NCBI GenBank assembly: GCA_028819835.1
Contig: JAPPKR010000102.1
Coordinates: 1-6,968 of the forward strand
Reading direction: 5' to 3'
DNA from: a bacterium
GTDB lineage: Bacteria > Actinomycetota > Acidimicrobiia > UBA5794 > ZC4RG35
Length of the DNA stretch: 6,968 nt
Position numbers and translations under genes: made by a program. The first letter of the stretch is position 1. The number at the start of each line of letters is the position of its first letter. Below are positions 1-6,568 of the stretch, piece by piece. The notes below the pieces were generated by a model. It saw nothing but the letters and a program-made list of their open reading frames with translations, ran no database searches and was not told where the DNA came from.

Positions 1-166
1 CGTACAGAGCTTTGGCTTCCTCCACCTGGTCCGCAGATTCATCTGCACATACCACTAGGCGGGGAGGATCGGCGCGCAACTCGTCAAAGCGTGTCGAGGC
101 GCTCAAGATTGCCTGACAGTGCTTCGACCCCATCAGGCCCACTCCGATCATCCCGATACCTGTCAC
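1..166 (-). CDS. Gfo/Idh/MocA family oxidoreductase, N-terminal part (runs off window)
   Basis: The complement strand reads from a GTG at 166-164 down to base 1 as 55 uninterrupted codons. The protein starts VTGIGMIGVGLMGSKH, a first beta strand and dinucleotide-binding loop GxGxxG (residues 8-13), and continues into a second strand, LVVCADES. The acid at the end of that strand (D42) usually favours NAD over NADP. This pattern is typical of the Rossmann domain of Gfo/Idh/MocA dehydrogenases, which oxidise or reduce sugars, cyclitols and related compounds in the cytoplasm. An AGGG stretch lies six bases before the GTG, supporting that start; an in-frame TTG at 196-194 and an ATG five codons downstream are weaker alternatives, and a stop lies just upstream at 199-197. 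The gene diverges from the transporter operon and probably belongs to the same pathway. The C-terminal substrate domain lies outside the window, so the substrate is unknown. Confidence 0.85.
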   Translation of the reverse strand, partial: MTGIGMIGVGLMGSKHCQAILSASTRFDELRADPPRLVVCADESADQVEEAKALY

Positions 167-186
167 AATCCGCCCTAATGATCGAT

Positions 187-202
187 GATTAGACAACTAA
201 TC
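187..202. promoter_or_regulatory. Candidate operator: GATTAG-ACAA-CTAATC inverted repeat
   Basis: Two perfect 6-base arms are separated by ACAA. The dyad lies 21 bases before the GTG of the minus-strand oxidoreductase and about 160 bases before the lipoprotein start, in the A/T-rich divergent spacer. Its size and symmetry fit the site of a dimeric repressor, for example of the GntR or LacI type that often controls sugar loci. No regulator gene is visible in the window, so the family is a guess. A 16-bp dyad can also arise by chance. Confidence 0.4.
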
Positions 203-222
203 CTATGCCAATGAGTCGAAAT

Positions 223-241
223 TCCTGCTGTGAAGGCAGGA
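223..241. repeat. Short inverted repeat TCCTGC-N7-GCAGGA
   Basis: Six-base complementary arms flank a 7-base loop (TGTGAAG). It could form a small hairpin in the 5' leader of the lipoprotein mRNA or be a second protein-binding dyad. No T-tract follows on either strand, so it is not a standard intrinsic terminator. Confidence 0.3.
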
Positions 242-351
242 CAGACTCACGAAATAGTTCAACTCCTGAGGGCCCATGAGAGATCGGGTGATGTAAGCTC
301 TCGTTCACCAGGAATTCGGAGAAACGTCAACTCTGTCAGAAGAGAGTGAAT

Positions 352-355
352 GGAG
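352..355 (+). promoter_or_regulatory. Ribosome binding site (GGAG) fixing the lipoprotein start
   Basis: GGAG lies eight bases before the ATG at 364. This favours ATG 364 over the in-frame GTG at 346, which would place six extra residues, including a glutamate, ahead of the arginine-containing n-region of the signal peptide. Confidence 0.65.
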
Positions 356-363
356 AAGTGATA

Positions 364-2463
364 ATGAGACTACGTGCAAATGTCCTGTTGACCGGCTTAC
401 TGGTCTTGGGATTGGTAGCCGCAGCCTGCGGTGAGGCTGAGGAAGCCACTACCACCACCGCTGCCCCTGCGGCTGAAGCGCCCGAGCCTGCCGCACCAGA
501 CGATCCGATTGTGGTTGGGGTGCCGGCGCTTATCGCTACCCATCCGTTCTATGTGGAGCAGTATCGCTACTTCCAGCATGAGGCGGACCGGCAGGGCGCC
601 GAACTGATAATTGTGGACAGCGCCCCCACCAAGGAGGTCAATGAGGTACAGATGCTCGATGACGCCTATTCCTTGCTGGAAAGAGGCGTTGACGCGATCA
701 TCATGGAGTACATCAACCCTGAGCCCTTCCTTGACTTCCAGGTGGAAGCGGCATCGAGAGGCGTATGCGTGCTCAACGAGTCGCAGACTCCTCTGACCGG
801 AGCGCAGAACTGGAACGAGGACAACTACCAGGGCGGCTACGGGGTAGGTGTTCACGCTGGCGAGTGGGCAGCCGCCCGCGGTTACGACTCGCCCAAGATT
901 GCCTTGATCGCACGTCCTGACAACCCACCAATCCTGGCCCGGAGCAACGGCTTTGTCGACGGCGTGAAGAGTGTCGTCCCCGGCGCCGAGGTGGTGGCCG
1001 AGGCTCAGGCGATGGGTCCTGAGGCGATTGCCGCCGCCTTCGCCAACATGGCAGCCGCCAACCCTGACGCCCGGATCTGGTTCGCTCCAGAGATCGACTC
1101 GGGAGTGGCCGGACTGGCGGCCTTGGCGGAACAGGGCCTAGACGACCCCGAACAGGTCTTCCTAGCGGTGACCAACGTCTCCGAAGCCGGCCTCGAGGTG
1201 CTGGCCCGAGGCGACACCCCACTCCAAGCTGCTTACATGTACTCCAAGAACAACCTGGCCTCGATCCAGATGTTCCGGGATGCCCTGGCTTGCGCCAGAG
1301 GCGAGACCAGACCACCCACCGTGTACATGCTCGGCCAAGTGGTAGACCCCAACAACCTGGCAGACATCCAACAGCTGCTCCAGGATCTGGACAGTTCCGG
1401 CGAGTACCCTCAGTATGTTGAGGATCTGATCGACAGTGTGATCGAATACCGGGACGAACCCCAAACCACCCCCGGGCCTGAGGATCCGATTGTGGTTGGG
1501 GTGCCGGCGCTTATCGCTACCCATCCGTTCTATGTGGAGCAGTATCGCTACTTCCAGCATGAGGCGGACCGGCAGGGCGCCGAACTGATAATTGTGGACA
1601 GCGCCCCCACCAAGGAGGTCAATGAGGTACAGATGCTCGATGACGCCTATTCCTTGCTGGAAAGAGGCGTTGACGCGATCATCATGGAGTACATCAACCC
1701 TGAGCCCTTCCTTGACTTCCAGGTGGAAGCGGCATCGAGAGGCGTATGCGTGCTCAACGAGTCGCAGACTCCTCTGACCGGAGCGCAGAACTGGAACGAG
1801 GACAACTACCAGGGCGGCTACGGGGTAGGTGTTCACGCTGGCGAGTGGGCAGCCGCCCGCGGTTACGACTCGCCCAAGATTGCCTTGATCGCACGTCCTG
1901 ACAACCCACCAATCCTGGCCCGGAGCAACGGCTTTGTCGACGGCGTGAAGAGTGTCGTCCCCGGCGCCGAGGTGGTGGCCGAGGCTCAGGCGATGGGTCC
2001 TGAGGCGATTGCCGCCGCCTTCGCCAACATGGCAGCCGCCAACCCTGACGCCCGGATCTGGTTCGCTCCAGAGATCGACTCGGGAGTGGCCGGACTGGCG
2101 GCCTTGGCGGAACAGGGCCTAGACGACCCCGAACAGGTCTTCCTAGCGGTGACCAACGTCTCCGAAGCCGGCCTCGAGGTGCTGGCCCGAGGCGACACCC
2201 CACTCCAAGCTGCTTACATGTACTCCAAGAACAACCTGGCCTCGATCCAGATGTTCCGGGATGCCCTGGCTTGCGCCAGAGGCGAGACCAGACCACCCAC
2301 CGTGTACATGCTCGGCCAAGTGGTAGACCCCAACAACCTGGCAGACATCCAACAGCTGCTCCAGGATCTGGACAGTTCCGGCGAGTACCCTCAGTATGTT
2401 GAGGATCTGATCGACAGTGTGATCGAATACCGGGACGAACCCCAAACCACCCCGAGTAATTAG
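364..2463 (+). CDS. Sugar ABC transporter substrate-binding lipoprotein with two tandem identical domains
   Basis: This is a membrane-anchored receptor that would capture a sugar-like solute outside the cell for the ABC importer encoded next. From ATG 364 it is 699 residues. It begins with a lipoprotein signal (MRLRAN, a hydrophobic stretch, then VAAAC with lipidated Cys22), followed by an Ala/Thr/Pro linker to about residue 46. Residues 47-370 form a periplasmic-binding-protein type 1 domain (RbsB-like, Peripla_BP_4), with strand DPIVVGVPALIATHPF, a VDAIIM strand and a DNYQGGYG segment. After a short PGPED linker the same domain repeats from residue 374 with no amino acid change seen, ending in SN and a stop. 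Family members are usually about 320-380 residues with one domain, so this protein is about double length. It is the first gene of the operon. An in-frame GTG at 346 is a less likely start. The domain family is clear; the ligand is unknown. A misassembly of a single-domain gene remains possible. Confidence 0.9.
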   Translation: MRLRANVLLTGLLVLGLVAAACGEAEEATTTTAAPAAEAPEPAAPDDPIVVGVPALIATHPFYVEQYRYFQHEADRQGAELIIVDSAPTKEVNEVQMLDDAYSLLERGVDAIIMEYINPEPFLDFQVEAASRGVCVLNESQTPLTGAQNWNEDNYQGGYGVGVHAGEWAAARGYDSPKIALIARPDNPPILARSNGFVDGVKSVVPGAEVVAEAQAMGPEAIAAAFANMAAANPDARIWFAPEIDSGVAGLAALAEQGLDDPEQVFLAVTNVSEAGLEVLARGDTPLQAAYMYSKNNLASIQMFRDALACARGETRPPTVYMLGQVVDPNNLADIQQLLQDLDSSGEYPQYVEDLIDSVIEYRDEPQTTPGPEDPIVVGVPALIATHPFYVEQYRYFQHEADRQGAELIIVDSAPTKEVNEVQMLDDAYSLLERGVDAIIMEYINPEPFLDFQVEAASRGVCVLNESQTPLTGAQNWNEDNYQGGYGVGVHAGEWAAARGYDSPKIALIARPDNPPILARSNGFVDGVKSVVPGAEVVAEAQAMGPEAIAAAFANMAAANPDARIWFAPEIDSGVAGLAALAEQGLDDPEQVFLAVTNVSEAGLEVLARGDTPLQAAYMYSKNNLASIQMFRDALACARGETRPPTVYMLGQVVDPNNLADIQQLLQDLDSSGEYPQYVEDLIDSVIEYRDEPQTTPSN
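502..1472 (+). repeat. Direct tandem repeat, copy 1 (971 bp)
   Basis: This stretch matches 1483-2453 at an offset of 981 bases, with no difference found in a by-eye comparison. It encodes the first binding domain. The copies diverge immediately outside: base 501 is C against G at 1482, and base 1473 is C against G at 2454. The 981-base period is 327 codons, so gain or loss of a unit keeps the reading frame. Confidence 0.95.
1483..2453 (+). repeat. Direct tandem repeat, copy 2 (971 bp)
   Basis: Second copy of the 502-1472 repeat, encoding the second binding domain and ending nine bases before the last base of the stop codon. Ten bases (1473-1482) separate the copies. No synonymous differences were seen, which suggests a very recent duplication, ongoing gene conversion or an assembly fault. 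Confidence 0.95.
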
Positions 2464-2490
2464 AGAACCCGAAAGGACAGATAGCTTACG

Positions 2491-3258
2491 ATGATGGTGG
2501 ATTCGGCAGACAGCGGGTCCACCATCATCGCTGTCTCCGGTATATCAAAATTCTACGAGCGAGTACGGGCGCTCCACGGGGTGAGCCTCTCGTTGAGAGC
2601 CGGAGAATGCTTGGGGCTGGTAGGAGACAACGGAGCGGGAAAGACCACGCTGCTGCGGGTCATGAACGGAGAGTTGGCGCCCGACATCGGTGAGATCCGC
2701 GTGCATGGCGACCGGGTGAAAGAGTGGTCGGTTCGTGATGCTCGCCGAGTCGGAATCGCCACCGTCGCCCAGAACCTGGATCTGTGCGATGAACTGGATG
2801 TCCCTGGCAACGTCTTCCTAAACGCCGAAACACCCAAGTGGCGTTTCGGGCCGATCGGTTGGATGGATCGTCGCCGGATCCGCAATGAAACCAAGGACCT
2901 CTTGGCAAGTATGGGCGCGTCCGTACCGCACAGCGCAACCAAGGTCGAACGGCTTTCCGGCGGGCAGCGACAGGCCATTGCCATTGCCCGGTCTCTGCGG
3001 GGAGATCCACGGCTGGTGCTGATGGACGAACCGACCGCGGCACTGGGAATCCGTCAGGCGAACACCATTCTGGCCAGCATCAGGCGGATGGTCGAAGGCG
3101 GGATCGGGGTGGTGATCATCTCCCACAATCTCGATCACGTTCTCAACGTCAGTGATCGCCTGGTAACCATGTTCCAGGGAAGGATCACACTCGATGAACC
3201 GGCCAGCGCCATTCGCAGAGATAAGCTTCTGGCCGCCATGATGGGTCATCAAGAATGA
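2491..3258 (+). CDS. Sugar ABC transporter ATP-binding protein (single ABC domain, CUT2/FrcA-like)
   Basis: This cytoplasmic ATPase would power import through the permease encoded next. In its 255 residues the motifs stand in order: Walker A GDNGAGKTT (45-53), Q-loop Gln94 in VAQNLDLCDELDV, ABC signature LSGGQ (155-159), Walker B RLVLMDEP (174-181) with catalytic Glu180, an AALGIRQ D-loop region, and switch His212 in SHN. The AALG form after Walker B is typical of ribose/fructose-type (CUT2) ATPases. Many CUT2 ATPases, such as RbsA, carry two ABC domains in about 500 residues; this one has a single domain, like FrcA of the fructose system, so it should act as a homodimer. It starts 27 bases after the lipoprotein stop. 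An AAAGGA element lies 13 bases before ATG 2491, rather far; ATG 2494 and GTG 2497 are alternative starts. All catalytic motifs look intact. Confidence 0.95.
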   Translation: MMVDSADSGSTIIAVSGISKFYERVRALHGVSLSLRAGECLGLVGDNGAGKTTLLRVMNGELAPDIGEIRVHGDRVKEWSVRDARRVGIATVAQNLDLCDELDVPGNVFLNAETPKWRFGPIGWMDRRRIRNETKDLLASMGASVPHSATKVERLSGGQRQAIAIARSLRGDPRLVLMDEPTAALGIRQANTILASIRRMVEGGIGVVIISHNLDHVLNVSDRLVTMFQGRITLDEPASAIRRDKLLAAMMGHQE

Positions 3259-3265
3259 GGGAACA

Positions 3266-4291
3266 GTGCCTACCAGGGTAGGTCGGAGTAGCGCCCTCGC
3301 ACTGGGGTTGATCATCGTGGTCACCGTCGTGCAGTTACAGGCCAGCCATTATCTAACCCCTTCCAACATCCGGGTGCTAGCAATTCAATTGGTGTCATTG
3401 GGCATCGGAGCGTTGGGATCCGCCTTCGTGGTGGCCTCGGGCAATATCGATATCTCGATCGGCTCGATGTTTTCCCTATGCGGGGTGGTGGCATCCATGG
3501 CGGCCGCCGCCGGTGTGCCCTGGCCGTTGGCGCTCTTGCTGGGACCACTGATGGGGGCCGTCCTGGGCGGGATCAACGGTGTGATGGTCCACCGTTTGGC
3601 GGTGTCTCCCATCGTGGTGACCCTGGGCGCCCTGACTCTGTATGCCGGGGTGGTCATACTGATCACCAGAGGCAGAACGGTGGCAGGGGTTCCACAGGAA
3701 TTCCGGACGGTGGGTCGGGGTCAGTTCTTCGCCATTCCGGTCAACGTCTTGATTTTCATCGGTCTGGCTTTGCTGGCCTTCGCCTTTGCAAACCGGATTG
3801 ACATCGGCCGTCGTTTGCTGGCAGTGGGCTCCAACGTCAGGGCGGCCGCGTCAGTGGGAATTCCGATCCGAAAGTATGTGATCGGCGTGTTCATCGTCAA
3901 CGGCATCCTGGTGGGCCTGGCCTCCACGTTGAGCGCCAGCCGATTCGGGACCGCCGCTCCCACCGCCGGCATCGGTTATGAATTGCAGGTGTTGACAGCT
4001 GTCCTGTTGGGTGGTGTGCTGTTCACCGGGGGGGTGGCTCCCATTGGGGGGGTCCTGTTGGCCGTATTCCTGATCGGCTCGATCCGATCGGGGTTGATAG
4101 CCATCGGATTCGAGGTAACCTGGACCAACGTCGTCATAGGGGCTCTGCTGATCGGCGCGGTGGCCCTCAATCAATTCTCGGAGGAAAGAAGGGAAAGAGC
4201 GGTAACCAGATCGGCGCTGGCAGAAGCCTTGGAGGAGGATGAGGAAGCCGGGACAGCCGACTCCGGTTCCCCTGATTCTGACCGGGAGTGA
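3266..4291 (+). CDS. Sugar ABC transporter permease (RbsC-like, BPD_transp_2)
   Basis: This integral membrane subunit would form the import channel with the ATPase encoded before it. Its 341 residues are mostly hydrophobic segments, with family landmarks in order: GNIDISIGS (59-67, usually GGIDLSVGS), INGVMVHRLAVSPIVVTLGALTL (103-125), GSNVRAAASVGIPIRKY (188-204, the cytoplasmic loop expected to contact the ATPase) and TAVLLGGVLFTGG (244-256). The start is a GTG seven bases after the ATPase stop, preceded by GAGGGA, so the two genes are probably translationally coupled. After the last membrane segment, a polar, strongly acidic tail of roughly 38 residues (about 304-341, with a run like LEEDEE) extends beyond what RbsC-type proteins usually carry. 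The gene also holds two runs of seven G (4028-4034 and 4046-4052) in glycine codons. Confidence 0.94.
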   Translation: MPTRVGRSSALALGLIIVVTVVQLQASHYLTPSNIRVLAIQLVSLGIGALGSAFVVASGNIDISIGSMFSLCGVVASMAAAAGVPWPLALLLGPLMGAVLGGINGVMVHRLAVSPIVVTLGALTLYAGVVILITRGRTVAGVPQEFRTVGRGQFFAIPVNVLIFIGLALLAFAFANRIDIGRRLLAVGSNVRAAASVGIPIRKYVIGVFIVNGILVGLASTLSASRFGTAAPTAGIGYELQVLTAVLLGGVLFTGGVAPIGGVLLAVFLIGSIRSGLIAIGFEVTWTNVVIGALLIGAVALNQFSEERRERAVTRSALAEALEEDEEAGTADSGSPDSDRE

Positions 4292-4336
4292 ACGCTTTAG
4301 CGGCAGGTTGAAACGCATCTGAGAGGAGAGAGGACC

Positions 4337-6568
4337 GTGGCAGTTTGCGGGTATCTTGATCAATGGTCTTACCTTCCGGGGGACGAGGTGCGCATGCATC
4401 TCGACACCGAGGGCCAACCGTTCTCCTTCGATCTGGTCTCCCTTGATTCACCGGGAGCGCGCATAGCCTCCATCGGCCGGGATGGGATTCGGGGCAGCCA
4501 ACCTTGCTCACCGGTGGGATCGATGGTCTATGTTCCAAGCGTCGGACCGGAGACTCTGACGCAAATGGCCGTGCAGCTTTGGATCTGGCCCACTCTGCCG
4601 AGGCGAGGTGAGCGACAGACACTGGTGCATTGGCGGGACCAAAACACCAAAGAAGGGGTGACCCTGGCTCTCGGCGAAGCCGGCCGCCCCTTCTTCAAAA
4701 TGTCCTGGGCCGAACACCGATCGAGAGTCTCCTTGGAGGTCGCCCTCACAGAAAGGACCTGGTTTCGGGTTCTTGCCGGGTTCGACACCACTACGGGCCG
4801 ACAATCTCTTTGTGTTGAGGATCTCGACGGACATTCTTGGGAACAAAGCGCAGCAATTCAACAACTGTCGGATGCGGGCCCTCTTGTTATCGATGGTCCG
4901 ATCATGATGGGCGCCGTCGGAACTTTCGAGAGTGCGAGCAGCCACTCCATCGAACATTGCTATGACGGGAAGATCGAACAACCGGCGCTGTACCGTGAAT
5001 GGACCCGATCCTCATTCGGAAAGAGTAGGGACGCAGCAGAATTCCCGCCCGATGCAGTGATCGGACGTTGGGACTTTGCCGGGATGGGAGCCACGACCCG
5101 CGTACCCGATGCAGGGCCGCACCAACGGGACGGCTGGACCGTCAACCTACCGGCATTGCGGATGAAGGGACACGCCTGGAGTTGGCGTCAGTCATCCGGC
5201 GAACAAGCTTTGAACCGAAGCGCCATCCACTTCCATCATGATGATGTTGGGGACAAGAACTGGGACGTGTCGGCTGCCGCCACTCTTCCCGAGGATCTGA
5301 AGCCTGGCGCTTATGCCATGCAAATCGGCAGCGGGGATGTTTCAATAGAACTGCCCTTCTTCGTCCGCAGCGGGAGTGACAAGCCGGATCTGGCGGTATT
5401 GATGCCCACCTTCACCTATCTGGCCTACGGGAACCTCCGGCCGGACCCCAATCCTGACTCGGTGGCTATCGAGGAGGCCCACGCCGAAGTGGGCATGCAC
5501 CCCTTCGACGAGTCCAACGCTCTCGACAGTTTCCTGGCCACACGCCCCGACCTGGGCGCGGCGGTGTACAACCTGCATGCCGACGGAAGCGGGATTTGCT
5601 ACGCCACCCGAAATCGTCCCATCGTGTCCTTTGCGTCCGAGTACGAGTGGTGGGGAACCAGGGGTCCGCGCCACTTCTCGACGGATATCATCCTGCTCCG
5701 GTGGCTGCGCGCGGAGGGTCACCGATTCGACGTCATCACTGATGAGGACGTCGACACATACGGCGTCGACCTACTCTCTTCCTACTCGGTGGTGATCACC
5801 GGGAGCCATCCCGAATACGTTTCGTCCGGGTGGCTGTCAGCGATGGAGGATTGGCTGGAGGTCGGCGGGAGGCTCATGTATCTGGGAGGCAATGGCCTCT
5901 ATTGGGTAACTGCCACCCACCCCGACATGCCCGGCGTCATCGAGCTGCGCCGGGGTTTCGCCGGATCCCGCGACTGGACGTCCGAGGTTGGAGAAGAGTG
6001 GCTCAGCTTCGAGGACGGAGTGGGCGGATTGTGGCGTCACCGCGGCATAGCTCCCCAGCGGATGTTGGGGGTGGGATTCACCGCAATGGGTTGGGGCACC
6101 TCCGCCGGCTACCAGAGATGTCCCGACTCGTTCGAGGATGATGTCGCCTTCGTCTTCGACGGCATCGGGGACGATGAGATCATCGGTGAGTTCGACAGCG
6201 GTCTCGGCGGGGCGCTCATGGGAGCTGCAGGCGATGAGATCGACCGACTCGATTATGAGCTGGGAACTCCCTCCCAGGCCAGGTTGCTTGCCACCTCCTC
6301 AGGCCGTCATGGCCAGTTCCAGCGCGCTATCGAAGACCTCATGCAGACCAACAGCTTCTTCGGGTCGCCTCGGGACCCCGATGTGAGGGCGGACATGGTT
6401 CTCATAGAGCGAGAAGACGGCGGATGCGTCTTCTCGGTCGGATCCATGAACTGGATTCCGTTCCTTGCAACTCATAATGGGAACAGCAATGTGGCGAAGG
6501 TCACCCGCAATGTCCTGGCAAACTTCCTGTCACGACCGAGAGAGGGAAGAGGAGGAACAAAGGAGTGA
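4337..6568 (+). CDS. N,N-dimethylformamidase large (beta) subunit-like protein
   Basis: Likely an iron-dependent amidase-type hydrolase. The 743-residue length and layout match the dimethylformamidase large subunit (about 760 residues). Residues about 58-225 look like a LamG/concanavalin-type beta sandwich, ending in YDGKIEQPALY. From about 350 the conserved C-terminal half begins: PTFTYLAYGN (357-366), VYNLHADGSGICYATRNRP (410-428), a glutamine-amidotransferase-like fold with VVITGSHPEY (485-494), GGRLMYLGGNGLYW (510-523) and GAAGDEIDRLDYELGTP (629-645). The studied Paracoccus enzyme binds iron through two Tyr and one Glu; the best counterparts here are Tyr361 or Tyr364, Tyr411 or Tyr422, and Glu493 in HPE. 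Glu634 may match a further catalytic glutamate. No signal peptide is seen, so it should be cytoplasmic. The GTG start follows a GAGGAGAGAGGA element. The small subunit known from dimethylformamidase is not encoded nearby. The family is likely; activity on dimethylformamide itself is doubtful. Confidence 0.8.
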   Translation: MAVCGYLDQWSYLPGDEVRMHLDTEGQPFSFDLVSLDSPGARIASIGRDGIRGSQPCSPVGSMVYVPSVGPETLTQMAVQLWIWPTLPRRGERQTLVHWRDQNTKEGVTLALGEAGRPFFKMSWAEHRSRVSLEVALTERTWFRVLAGFDTTTGRQSLCVEDLDGHSWEQSAAIQQLSDAGPLVIDGPIMMGAVGTFESASSHSIEHCYDGKIEQPALYREWTRSSFGKSRDAAEFPPDAVIGRWDFAGMGATTRVPDAGPHQRDGWTVNLPALRMKGHAWSWRQSSGEQALNRSAIHFHHDDVGDKNWDVSAAATLPEDLKPGAYAMQIGSGDVSIELPFFVRSGSDKPDLAVLMPTFTYLAYGNLRPDPNPDSVAIEEAHAEVGMHPFDESNALDSFLATRPDLGAAVYNLHADGSGICYATRNRPIVSFASEYEWWGTRGPRHFSTDIILLRWLRAEGHRFDVITDEDVDTYGVDLLSSYSVVITGSHPEYVSSGWLSAMEDWLEVGGRLMYLGGNGLYWVTATHPDMPGVIELRRGFAGSRDWTSEVGEEWLSFEDGVGGLWRHRGIAPQRMLGVGFTAMGWGTSAGYQRCPDSFEDDVAFVFDGIGDDEIIGEFDSGLGGALMGAAGDEIDRLDYELGTPSQARLLATSSGRHGQFQRAIEDLMQTNSFFGSPRDPDVRADMVLIEREDGGCVFSVGSMNWIPFLATHNGNSNVAKVTRNVLANFLSRPREGRGGTKE

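Larger units (their letters stand above)
167..363. promoter_or_regulatory. Divergent intergenic region upstream of transporter operon
   Basis: These 197 bases separate the start codons of two divergent genes, so promoters for both directions should lie here. I see no convincing -35/-10 pair with correct spacing for either direction. The stretch is visibly more A/T-rich than the genes around it and holds two inverted repeats, listed separately. I found no RNA gene or credible small ORF in it. Confidence 0.6.

Noticed and set aside
223..241. Hairpin as an intrinsic terminator or riboswitch
   Set aside because: The stem is only six base pairs, there is no T-tract, and no known riboswitch core is recognisable.
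346..363. GTG at 346 as the start of the lipoprotein
   Set aside because: ATG 364 has a GGAG eight bases upstream and gives a standard signal peptide; GTG 346 has a weaker site and adds residues that do not fit a signal n-region.
1471..1487. CCCGGG and GGATCC close together at the duplication junction, resembling a cloning scar
   Set aside because: The junction is better explained as a variant of the native linker at 481-507, and short GC-rich palindromes are common in such DNA. No vector sequence is seen.
1162..1836. Long antisense ORF of 224 codons crossing the repeat junction, and similar minus-strand ORFs at 397-855, 773-1315 and 1754-2296
   Set aside because: They are opposite a well-supported binding-protein gene, appear twice only because the DNA is duplicated, have Arg/Pro/Ser-rich or low-quality compositions, and match no family I recognise. 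High GC readily leaves such shadow frames open.
364..2463. Insertion sequence or transposon as the cause of the duplication
   Set aside because: There is no transposase, terminal inverted repeat or target-site duplication. The repeated unit is simply the coding sequence of one protein domain.
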